A stretch of 7,177 bases of DNA from Alphaproteobacteria bacterium (GTDB taxonomy: Bacteria; Pseudomonadota; Alphaproteobacteria; Rhodobacterales; Rhodobacteraceae): contig JAUHZL010000153.1 of assembly GCA_030425945.1 (NCBI GenBank), positions 1 through 7,177 of the forward strand, given 5' to 3'. The position numbers and the translations under genes are program-made. Positions 1-7,144 of the stretch are shown here, piece by piece (position 1 is the stretch's first letter; each line of letters opens with the position of its first letter). The notes under the pieces are model-generated. The model did no database searches, was not told the DNA's origin, and saw only the letters and a list, made by a program, of their open reading frames with translations.

Positions 1-218
1 CGGTGGCCAGCGCCGAGGTCGCGCCCGCACCGGCCCCCCCGCGCCCCGCCGCGCAGGTCATCACCGTGCAGCCGGGCTTCACGCTGTGGGGCATCGCGCA
101 GGACATGATGGGACAGGGCGAGATGTACGTTCAGGTCTACGAGGCCAACAAGGACCAGATCCGCGACCCCGACCTGATCTATCCCGGGCAGGTGTTCACC
201 CTGCCGGGCCAGAACTGA
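1..218 (+). CDS. LysM peptidoglycan-binding domain protein, C-terminal part (5' end outside window)
   Basis: The reading frame (codons from base 3) is open at the left edge and ends at TGA 216-218, so only the last 71 codons are present. The visible part begins with an Ala/Pro-rich linker of about 18 residues (APAPAPPRPAA), followed by one LysM module running to almost the last residue. LysM hallmarks are the start ITVQPGFTLWGIAQ, the central YEANKDQI with an Asn, and the end DLIYPGQVFTLP. LysM modules bind GlcNAc-containing glycans such as peptidoglycan, so a periplasmic or envelope location is likely. The N-terminal domains and any signal or membrane segment are not visible, so the full role cannot be told. 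The GTG at base 3 should not be taken as a start: nothing upstream can be checked and the linker looks internal. The next gene starts 115 bp downstream on the same strand, with a stable hairpin between them. Confidence 0.85.
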   Translation, partial: VASAEVAPAPAPPRPAAQVITVQPGFTLWGIAQDMMGQGEMYVQVYEANKDQIRDPDLIYPGQVFTLPGQN

Positions 219-249
219 GCCGGACCCGGGGCAGACCCGGGCCGGACCT

Positions 250-274
250 GAGCACGGGCGCACAGCCCGCGCTC
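250..274 (+). terminator. Possible terminator-like hairpin after the LysM gene
   Basis: GAGCACGGGC (250-259) and GCCCGCGCTC (265-274) form a 10-bp stem with one A-C mismatch and a 5-nt loop (GCACA). A second small stem lies just upstream (CCCGGG 225-230 with CCCGGG 236-241). There is no U-tract after either, so this is not a textbook intrinsic terminator. It may slow polymerase or stabilise the 3' end of the LysM transcript. The only other signal in the gap is the ribosome site of the ABC gene. Confidence 0.35.
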
Positions 275-333
275 TGGCCATTCCCCGCGCCCGCCCCTAA
301 GGTCGCGCTCCGTCCAGACCGGAGCCTGCCCGC

Positions 334-2178
334 ATGACCGACGCCGCCCGCGCCACCGCCCAGACCACCGCCGCCGAAGCGGAGGCCGACCGCCGGTCGG
401 GCTGGCGCACGATCCGCAAGGTCGCCCCCTACCTGTGGCCCGAGGACAAGCCCTGGGTGAAGCAGCGGGTGGTGATCTCGCTGCTGGTGCTCGTGGCCTC
501 GAAGCTGGTCGCGGTGGGCACGCCGTTCTTCTACAAGGCCGCCGTCGATGCGCTGTCGGGCGACGCCGGGCAGGCGATGCTGGTGGCCATCGGGGCGGTC
601 GGGCTGACCGTCGCCTATGGCATGGCCCGCCTGATGACGGTGGGGTTCCAGCAGTTGCGCGACGCGGTCTTCACGCGGGTGGGCCAGCGCGCGCTGCGCC
701 AGCTTGCGCTCGAGACCTTCACGCATATCCACGCGCTGAGCCTGCGCTACCACATCACGCGCAAGACCGGCGGCCTGAGCCGGATCATCGAGCGCGGCGT
801 GAAGGGCGTCGACTTCCTGCTGCGCTTCCTGATCTTCTCGATCGGACCGCTGGTGCTGGAACTGGTGCTCGTCTCGGCGGTGCTGTTCTTCCTGTTCGAC
901 GCGACCTATCTCGCGGTCCTCGTCGTCACCATCGCGATCTACGTCTGGTTCACCTTCAAGGTCACCGAGTGGCGGGTGAAGATTCGCAAGCAGATGAACG
1001 AGCAGGACACCGACGCCAACCAGAAGGCGATCGACAGCCTGCTCAACTTCGAGACGGTGAAGTACTTCGGGGCCGAGTCCCGCGAGGCCGAGCGCTATGA
1101 CCGCGCGATGGCGCTCTACGAGCAGGCAGCGATCAAGACCAACTATTCGCTGGCCTTCCTCAACTTCGGCCAGTCCTTCCTGATCACCACGGGCCTCGTG
1201 ATCGTCATGGTGCTGGCCGCGCTCGGGGTGCAGAACGGCACGCTGACGGTGGGCGACTTCGTGATGGTCAACGCCTACATGATCCAGATCACCATGCCGC
1301 TGAACTTCCTCGGCACCGTCTACCGCGAGATCCGGCAGGCGCTGGTCGACATGGGCGAGATGTTCGACCTGCTGGAGCAGCCCGCCGACGTGAGGGACGC
1401 GCCCGATGCCCGCCCGCTGGAGGTGCGCGGCGGCGAGATCGTGCTGGACGACGTGCGCTTTGCCTACGATCCGGCGCGGCCGATCCTGAAGGGCGTGTCG
1501 ATCCGCGTCGGCCCCGGCGAGACGGTCGCCATCGTCGGGCCGTCCGGCTCGGGCAAGTCCACCATCGGGCGGCTTCTTTTCCGCTTCTACGACGTGACCG
1601 GCGGCGCGCTCCGGATCGACGGGCAGGACGTGCGCGCCGTGACCCAGCAGAGCCTGCACGACAGCATCGGCGTGGTGCCGCAGGACACGGTGCTCTTCAA
1701 CGATACGATCCGCTACAACATCGCTTATGGCCGGGCCGGGGCGACGCAGGACGAGATCGAGGCCGCGGCGAAGGCAGCCCGCATCCACGACTTCATCCTC
1801 GGTCTGCCGGAGGGCTACGAGACCAAGGTCGGCGAGCGCGGGCTCAAGCTGTCGGGCGGCGAGAAGCAGCGCGTCGGCATCGCCCGGACGCTGCTGAAGA
1901 ACCCGCCGATCCTGCTGCTGGACGAGGCGACCAGCGCGCTCGACACCCAGACCGAGCGCGATATCCAGGACAGCCTCAAGGCGATGGGGCAGGGCCGCTC
2001 GGTCATCACCATCGCGCACCGGCTCTCGACGGTGGTCGATGCCGACCGGATCGTGGTGCTGGAGCAGGGCGAGATCGCGGAGGAGGGCACCCACGACACG
2101 CTGGTGGCCCAGGGCGGCCGCTATGCCGCGATGTGGGCGCGCCAGCAGTCCGAGGATGCAACGGAAACCGCCGCCTGA
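334..2178 (+). CDS. Atm1/HMT1-family ABC exporter, fused permease and ATPase half-transporter
   Basis: This 614-residue inner-membrane half-transporter would work as a homodimer. Residues about 40-340 form a six-helix ABC type-1 exporter domain; the ATPase occupies about 365-600. All ATPase motifs are intact: Walker A GPSGSGKST 402-410, Q-loop Q450, signature LSGGEKQR 506-513, Walker B ILLLDE 526-531 with catalytic E531, and H-loop H562. The motif NFGQ at 277-280 in the permease corresponds to the glutathione-site motif described for the bacterial Atm1 of Novosphingobium. Together with the overall sequence, it places the protein in the Atm1/ABCB7 family rather than the MsbA lipid flippases. 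Known family members export glutathione-linked species (oxidised glutathione, persulfides, metal adducts) and in mitochondria support Fe-S cluster biogenesis. ATG 334 has GGAG (321-324) 9 nt upstream. It converges on grxD-bolA, whose products act in Fe-S trafficking. The exact substrate is inferred. Confidence 0.95.
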   Translation: MTDAARATAQTTAAEAEADRRSGWRTIRKVAPYLWPEDKPWVKQRVVISLLVLVASKLVAVGTPFFYKAAVDALSGDAGQAMLVAIGAVGLTVAYGMARLMTVGFQQLRDAVFTRVGQRALRQLALETFTHIHALSLRYHITRKTGGLSRIIERGVKGVDFLLRFLIFSIGPLVLELVLVSAVLFFLFDATYLAVLVVTIAIYVWFTFKVTEWRVKIRKQMNEQDTDANQKAIDSLLNFETVKYFGAESREAERYDRAMALYEQAAIKTNYSLAFLNFGQSFLITTGLVIVMVLAALGVQNGTLTVGDFVMVNAYMIQITMPLNFLGTVYREIRQALVDMGEMFDLLEQPADVRDAPDARPLEVRGGEIVLDDVRFAYDPARPILKGVSIRVGPGETVAIVGPSGSGKSTIGRLLFRFYDVTGGALRIDGQDVRAVTQQSLHDSIGVVPQDTVLFNDTIRYNIAYGRAGATQDEIEAAAKAARIHDFILGLPEGYETKVGERGLKLSGGEKQRVGIARTLLKNPPILLLDEATSALDTQTERDIQDSLKAMGQGRSVITIAHRLSTVVDADRIVVLEQGEIAEEGTHDTLVAQGGRYAAMWARQQSEDATETAA

Positions 2179-2198
2179 GCCGGGCCCGGGCGGCGGTT
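2166..2198. terminator. Convergent-junction hairpin between the ABC transporter gene and grxD
   Basis: AACCGCCGCC (2166-2175) and GGCGGCGGTT (2189-2198) are perfect 10-bp arms around a 13-nt loop. The loop starts with the TGA stop of the ABC transporter (2176-2178). Read on the minus strand, the stem is followed by TCCGTT, so a short weak U-rich tail exists only for transcripts coming from grxD. A smaller symmetric element, TGCGCG-A-CGCGCA (2201-2213), lies between it and the grxD stop. The probable role is to end or protect both convergent transcripts. Confidence 0.6.
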
Positions 2199-2220
2199 AG
2201 TGCGCGACGCGCAGGCCCCG

Positions 2221-2583
2221 TCAGGCGTTGGCTTCGCGGATCTTGTCGGCGGCGGCCTTGTCGAAGGTCACGCCGTTCTGTTCCAGCAGGGTGTCGAGCT
2301 CGCCCGAGAGGGTCATCTCGGTGACGATGTCGCAACCGCCGACGAACTCGCCCTTGACGTAGAGCTGCGGGATGGTCGGCCAGTCCGAGTAGTCCTTGAT
2401 GCCCTGGCGGATGTCGGCATCGGCCAGCACGTTCACGTCGGTGAAGTCGACGCCCATGAAGTTCAGCACGCCGACCACGCGGCTGGAGAACCCGCATTGC
2501 GGCATCATCTTGGTGCCCTTCATGAAGAGCACCACGTCGTGGCCCTTCACCATCTCGTCGATCTGCGTCTTGACGTCGGTCAT
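2221..2583 (-). CDS. grxD: Monothiol glutaredoxin Grx4/GrxD (CGFS type)
   Basis: This 120-residue, single-domain glutaredoxin is the usual length for bacterial Grx4. The monothiol active site CGFS is at residues 30-33, preceded by the glutathione-contacting K22-G-T. The cis-proline motif TIP is at 70-72 and the GG-C-D motif at 82-85, so all glutathione-binding elements are intact. CGFS glutaredoxins bind a glutathione-ligated [2Fe-2S] cluster between two monomers or with BolA, and pass clusters to target proteins in the cytosol; they have little disulfide-reductase activity. ATG 2583 overlaps the stop of the upstream small membrane ORF by 4 nt (ATGA), with GGAG 6 nt before the start inside that ORF, so translation is probably coupled. 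It is the last gene of the bolA operon and converges with the Atm1-type transporter. Confidence 0.97.
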   Translation of the reverse strand: MTDVKTQIDEMVKGHDVVLFMKGTKMMPQCGFSSRVVGVLNFMGVDFTDVNVLADADIRQGIKDYSDWPTIPQLYVKGEFVGGCDIVTEMTLSGELDTLLEQNGVTFDKAAADKIREANA

Positions 2584-2783
2584 TGGGGTCTCCGTTTCCA
2601 GGTCCGGCGGTCACGCTTTCGCCGGACGCGCCAATATCTCAGTCCGTGGCGGCTCAGCCCGCCCAGTGTCCCGATCGTGTCGCATGCCCGGACGAACAGG
2701 ACCAGCCCGAAGCCCGCCGCCGCGACCGGCAGCGCCCAGGGCAGGGTCTCGGATATCCAGGCCGCGACATGAGGATTGATCAC
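2580..2783 (-). CDS. Small uncharacterised single-helix membrane protein between bolA and grxD
   Basis: This 67-codon ORF starts with GTG at 2783-2781, which overlaps the bolA stop as GTGA, and ends in TGA 2582-2580, which overlaps the grxD start as ATGA. I do not recognise a family. Residues about 13-35 are hydrophobic (WALPVAAAGFGLVLFV core) and look like one transmembrane helix. The tail (about 45-67) is very basic (RVRRKRDRR), so by the positive-inside rule it should face the cytosol. The middle codons have the high third-position GC of real genes here, and the frame fills the bolA-grxD gap exactly. No well-spaced ribosome site precedes the GTG (a GGAG abuts it), so expression would rely on coupling to bolA termination. 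It could alternatively be a non-functional spacer frame, but the double 4-nt overlap argues for a gene. Confidence 0.7.
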   Translation of the reverse strand: MINPHVAAWISETLPWALPVAAAGFGLVLFVRACDTIGTLGGLSRHGLRYWRVRRKRDRRTWKRRPQ

Positions 2784-3016
2784 TCCGGCGCGCGCGTGGT
2801 CAGCGCCAGCGCGTGCAACTCGCCCTGTGCCCCGTCCATCTTGCCCTTGAGCGCGGCATAGACCGCGCGCTGCTGCTGGACGCGGTTCAGGCCGCGGAAG
2901 CTTTCGTCCACGACCTCGGCGGCGAAATGCGCGCCGTCATCGCCCTGCACCGTGATCTTCGCCGCCGGGAAGCTCTCCCGGATCAGATCGTGGATATCCT
3001 GGGCGCTGATGGGCAT
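2780..3016 (-). CDS. bolA: BolA family protein
   Basis: This 78-residue BolA/IbaG-fold protein has DGAHF at 27-31, the FRGLNRVQQQR helix region at 40-50, and the conserved C-terminal ELHAL with H68. BolA proteins share a [2Fe-2S] cluster with CGFS glutaredoxins through conserved His residues and act in Fe-S delivery or as redox-linked regulators; the partner grxD is in the same operon. Start choice: the frame stays open upstream to ATGs at 3040 and 3157. I prefer ATG 3016 because it has GGAG 9 nt upstream, and because the predicted transcription start falls at about 3040, leaving no ribosome site for that ATG. The family normally begins a few residues before the DIHDLIRE-type helix, as here. 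The gene overlaps the next ORF by 4 nt. In many alphaproteobacteria bolA-grxD directly follows purL. Confidence 0.93.
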   Translation of the reverse strand: MPISAQDIHDLIRESFPAAKITVQGDDGAHFAAEVVDESFRGLNRVQQQRAVYAALKGKMDGAQGELHALALTTRAPE

Positions 3017-3046
3017 GGGCAGAAACTCCGTATTCGTCATGTGGGA

Positions 3047-3074
3047 ATTTAAGCCCACGCCCGCGCCGCCGCAA
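3047..3074 (-). promoter_or_regulatory. Candidate promoter of the bolA-orf-grxD operon
   Basis: On the minus strand TTGCGG (3074-3069) and TTAAAT (3052-3047) are separated by 16 bp, a reasonable sigma-70-type pair. Transcription would start near 3040, giving a leader of about 24 nt before the preferred bolA start. The -10 box lies inside an inverted repeat GTGGG-N8-CCCAC (3041-3058) that could be an operator. Predicted by eye only. Confidence 0.45.
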
Positions 3075-3099
3075 GGTCGGCCGATGTCGCGGGGCGACC

Positions 3100-3113
3100 T
3101 GCGGAATTCCGCA
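3100..3113. promoter_or_regulatory. 14-bp perfect palindrome in the bolA / RTX divergent region
   Basis: TGCGGAATTCCGCA is perfectly self-complementary and sits roughly mid-way between the divergent bolA and RTX genes. Its right half-site TTCCGCA recurs at 3124-3130, 17 bp further on. The layout is that of a dimeric regulator site with an extra half-site; no known regulator is recognised. No convincing plus-strand promoter for the RTX gene was found nearby. Confidence 0.35.
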
Positions 3114-3190
3114 TCCGCCGGTTTTCCGCACTCGGGCCCGGCGCGCGCCCGGCGCAAGCTCAGAGGGCAGCAAGACAGGGAGACAGACCC

Positions 3191-3613
3191 ATGCCGAGAG
3201 GCGGACAGTCATCGGGCGGCGGCACGATCCGCGGCAACAACAGGGACAACGTCCTGACCGGCACGAATGCCGACGAATTCGTCTTCGGGCGCGGGGGCGA
3301 CGACGTGATCGACACCGGCGGCGGCAACGACGTGGCCACCGGCGGCAGCGGCGCGGACACCTTCGTGATCGGGCCGGGGACGGGCGTGCTGACCATCACC
3401 GATTTCGAGGACGGGGTGGACCACATCGACGTGTCGGCCTTCGGGATCAACCCGAACGATCCGTGGGGCGGGCAGTATGGCGGCTATCTCGCCGACCTGA
3501 ACGGCGACACCTACCTGACCTTCTACGATCTCACGACCGGGCAGGAGGTGGCCGAGGTCATCCTGCAGAACTTCGACTACACGCTGATCGACATCAGCGA
3601 CTACATCTTCTGA
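3191..3613 (+). CDS. Short RTX-type calcium-binding protein, probable type I secretion substrate
   Basis: This 140-residue acidic, Gly/Asp-rich protein has no N-terminal signal peptide. Residues 33-59 hold three adjacent nonapeptides of the RTX consensus GGxGxDxUx (GRGGDDVID, TGGGNDVAT, GGSGADTFV). Two weaker copies precede them at 14-22 and 23-31. Such repeats fold into a Ca2+-binding beta-roll. Residues 69-85 (ITDFEDGVDHIDVSAFG) match the segment that follows the roll in serralysin-type (M10) C-terminal domains. The protein ends in a hydrophobic/acidic tail (LIDISDYIF), as expected for C-terminally recognised type I secretion substrates. It is much shorter than typical RTX toxins or proteases and has no catalytic domain, so it may be a secreted matrix or Ca-binding factor, or a remnant of a larger gene. 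ATG 3191 has AGGGAG 8 nt upstream. No type I secretion genes are in the window. Confidence 0.88.
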   Translation: MPRGGQSSGGGTIRGNNRDNVLTGTNADEFVFGRGGDDVIDTGGGNDVATGGSGADTFVIGPGTGVLTITDFEDGVDHIDVSAFGINPNDPWGGQYGGYLADLNGDTYLTFYDLTTGQEVAEVILQNFDYTLIDISDYIF

Positions 3614-3627
3614 GGGGGAGGGGCGGC

Positions 3628-5796
<2,169 letters not shown>

Positions 5797-5897
5797 CGAC
5801 GGGCTCCTTCGCTCGCGCCCCGTTTAGGGCAAGGGCCGCACGGGGGGAAGGGTGTCGCTGCGGGGCGGGCCCGCGCTGCAAGGTCAGGCAACCTGCC

Positions 5898-5925
5898 AAA
5901 AAAAAGGCCGAGACGAAGCTCGGCC
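5898..5925 (-). terminator. Strong intrinsic terminator
   Basis: On the minus strand GGCCGAG (5925-5919), loop CTTCGT, CTCGGCC (5912-5906) is followed directly by eight T residues (5905-5898). This is a textbook Rho-independent terminator and works on the minus strand only; on the plus strand the stem is followed by AAAG. It lies 156 bp past the lysR stop and just after the candidate sRNA body, so it fits as the end of that sRNA. Confidence 0.92.
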
Positions 5926-5972
5926 AAAGTCCAACAGGGAGGTATGAAGCAAGCATCTCTGCCCGACTTCAT
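5898..5972 (-). ncRNA. Candidate trans-acting small RNA (about 75 nt, StsR-like in layout)
   Basis: The predicted RNA starts near 5972 and ends in the terminator U-tract at 5898. First comes a stem-loop at 5972-5944: ATGAAG pairs with CTTCAT, topped by GCA-GAGA-TGC after an internal loop. Next is an 18-nt unpaired linker (5943-5926) containing ACCUCCC, complementary to the ribosome-binding site of mRNAs. Last is the intrinsic terminator hairpin with eight U. A promoter with heat-shock-sigma features is correctly placed upstream (5980-6009). Hairpin, anti-SD linker and terminator are the classical parts of a trans-acting bacterial sRNA. From memory, Rhodobacter sphaeroides StsR is a conserved sRNA of about this length under RpoHI/RpoHII control; whether this is its homologue is a hypothesis, so no symbol is given. 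The alternative is a processed 3' fragment of the lysR mRNA. A reading frame through it crosses the terminator into the purL leader and is not credible. Confidence 0.7.
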
Positions 5973-5979
5973 GAATTGG

Positions 5980-6009
5980 GACATAGAGACTGCCCAATTT
6001 TCGATCAAG
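5980..6009 (-). promoter_or_regulatory. Candidate heat-shock-sigma-type promoter of the small RNA
   Basis: On the minus strand CTTGATC (6009-6003) is followed by CTCTATGT (5988-5981), with 15 nt between CTTGAT and that element. This resembles the RpoH consensus CTTGAA / CCCCATNT. Read as sigma-70, TTGATC and TATGTC are 17 bp apart with moderate matches, so dual recognition is possible. The implied start (about 5972-5974) coincides with the first base pair of the RNA's 5' stem-loop. Confidence 0.55.
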
Positions 6010-6031
6010 GCACTAAAACGCCGCATCACCG

Positions 6032-6080
6032 CAAAGCCGGTATGCGGTCATTGCATAGATCTGCCGGCGGCTCAGCTTTG
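6032..6080 (-). other. Imperfect hairpin directly after the lysR stop codon
   Basis: Starting at the base after the lysR stop, CAAAGC (6080-6075) can pair with GCTTTG (6037-6032). An inner stem TATGC/GCATA closes a 7-nt loop, with two bulges on the 5' side. No U-tract follows within 10 nt. It could be a 3'-end hairpin of the lysR mRNA; it separates lysR from the sRNA promoter. Confidence 0.3.
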
Positions 6081-6977
6081 TCAGGAATCCCTGCGGCGAC
6101 GGCGGTATGCGATGACTTCTTCGGTCACGAAATCGCGGAAGGCCTCGACGCGTTTCGATTGTCGCAGCTCTTCAGGATAGGCGAGGAAGACGGGCACCTC
6201 GACCGACTCGGTTTCCGGCAGCACCCGGACGAGGCTGGGGAAGTCCTCGGTCAGGTAATCGGGCAGAACGCCGATGCCGAGATCGGAAATCACGCTTTGC
6301 AGAACGCCGAAGTAGTTGTTCACGGTCAGGGTCCGCTCGATGTCGTAGGACATCAACTCGCGAATCAGCATCGCGCCCGCGCTGACCTGCGCGCTGTCGG
6401 TGTTCTGGCACACGAGCCGGTGGTGCCTGAGGTCGTAGAGCGTCTCGGGCGTTCCGAACTTCTCGAGATAGGTGGGCGCCGCGTAGAGGCGCATCCGGAC
6501 GCTCATCAGGCGCTTGCGGATCAGGTCGGCCTGGCTGGGCTCCTTCATCCGGATCGCGACATCCGCTTCGCGCATCGGCAGGTCGAGGACGCGCTCCTCC
6601 AGCATGAGATCCACGTTCAGGTCCGGATACTTCTCGTAGAGCGCCGTCAGGCGGGGGGCGAGCCAGAGCGTGCCGAAGCCGATGGTGGTCGTGACGCGCA
6701 ACTGGCCGAAGACCTCTTCCTCGCTGTCGCGGATGCGGGCGGCGGCGGCGTCGAGGCGCTTGGTGATGTGCCGGGTGGCGTCGAACAGCAACTCGCCCTG
6801 CTCGGTCAGGATCAGGCCGCGCGCGTGGCGGTGGAAGAGGGTGGTGTTCAGCGACTCTTCCAGCGACCGGATCTGGCGGCTGACGGCGGACTGGCTGAGA
6901 TGCAGGGAATCGCCGGCATGGGTCAGGCTGCCGGCATCGGCGACCGCATGGAAGATTCGCAGCTTGTCCCAGTCCAT
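6081..6977 (-). CDS. LysR-type transcriptional regulator
   Basis: This 298-residue protein is of standard LysR family length. The N-terminal winged helix-turn-helix begins MDWDKLRIFHAVADAGSLT. The helix-turn-helix itself lies around residues 18-37, with recognition helix SQSAVSRQIRSLEE (28-41). A linker helix follows to about 88, then a periplasmic-binding-protein-like effector domain (about 91-290). The tail is basic (RRRRR). It is a cytosolic DNA-binding regulator, usually tetrameric, that responds to a small ligand; the ligand cannot be read from sequence. The start is set by the canonical family N-terminus at ATG 6977, although the ribosome site is weak (GGA close to the start). The gene is divergent from the gene starting at 7145, with 167 bp between them that contain a symmetric T-N11-A site. 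The usual LysR logic of controlling the divergent neighbour and itself therefore probably applies. I do not recognise a specific subfamily name. Confidence 0.95.
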   Translation of the reverse strand: MDWDKLRIFHAVADAGSLTHAGDSLHLSQSAVSRQIRSLEESLNTTLFHRHARGLILTEQGELLFDATRHITKRLDAAAARIRDSEEEVFGQLRVTTTIGFGTLWLAPRLTALYEKYPDLNVDLMLEERVLDLPMREADVAIRMKEPSQADLIRKRLMSVRMRLYAAPTYLEKFGTPETLYDLRHHRLVCQNTDSAQVSAGAMLIRELMSYDIERTLTVNNYFGVLQSVISDLGIGVLPDYLTEDFPSLVRVLPETESVEVPVFLAYPEELRQSKRVEAFRDFVTEEVIAYRRRRRDS

Positions 6978-7028
6978 GATCCGGCGTCCGTCGTCAGAAA
7001 GTTATCTTGGTAACGTTAACGGTCGCCC

Positions 7029-7041
7029 CGGGGTTACCCCG
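7029..7041. promoter_or_regulatory. Inverted repeat in the lysR upstream region
   Basis: CGGGGT-T-ACCCCG is a perfect 13-bp dyad around one central base. Its GTTACC (7033-7038) is also an inverted copy of GGTAAC at 7009-7014, beside the palindrome TAACGTTA (7011-7018). These elements lie 32-64 bp upstream of the lysR start and could be autoregulatory sites; they do not show the T-N11-A spacing. Confidence 0.3.
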
Positions 7042-7084
7042 AGTGCCCCTGCCGACGCAACGAATGATCCCTCAAGAATTCACT

Positions 7085-7112
7085 TTGTAGGTCAGGAATT
7101 GTGACCTAACAT
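7085..7112 (+). promoter_or_regulatory. Candidate promoter of the gene starting at 7145
   Basis: TTGTAG (7085-7090) and TAACAT (7107-7112) are 16 bp apart and would give a start near 7119 with a leader of about 26 nt. The inverted repeat TAGGTCA-N7-TGACCTA overlaps both boxes and fills the spacer, so a bound regulator would lie on the promoter itself. Predicted by eye. Confidence 0.4.
7088..7108. promoter_or_regulatory. Candidate LysR-type operator (T-N11-A inside a 7-bp-arm dyad)
   Basis: TAGGTCA (7088-7094) and TGACCTA (7102-7108) are perfect inverted arms separated by 7 bp. Within the dyad, T7092 and A7104 are symmetric and 11 bases apart, which is the T-N11-A signature of LysR-family binding sites. 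It lies in the intergenic region divergent from the lysR gene, as expected for its own target. Confidence 0.6.
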
Positions 7113-7144
7113 CGGTTGCAGGCAATCTTGGGAGGGAATGCCCG

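Noticed and set aside
196..2094. 632-codon open frame on the minus strand
   Set aside because: It lies wholly antisense to the ABC transporter, whose motifs are intact. The translation is an R/H/D/A/V-rich string with no domain, typical of the antisense of a high-GC3 gene.
2006..2614. 202-codon minus-strand frame overlapping grxD in another frame
   Set aside because: Shadow frame of grxD extending into the antisense of the transporter; Arg/Ala/Gly-rich with no domain.
2200..2772. 190-codon plus-strand frame opposite grxD and the small membrane ORF
   Set aside because: Antisense to grxD, which has all active-site motifs. The product has no domain and the frame has no ribosome site.
3017..3157. 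N-terminal extension of BolA from ATG 3157
   Set aside because: The extra 47 residues are low-complexity and unlike BolA proteins. They lie upstream of the predicted promoter and -10 box, and the start at 3016 has a ribosome site.
5944..6180. Plus-strand ATG at 5944 preceded by GGGAGG
   Set aside because: The GGGAGG is only 1 nt from the ATG and is the complement of the sRNA CCUCCC linker. The frame continues antisense into lysR and the protein has no family features.
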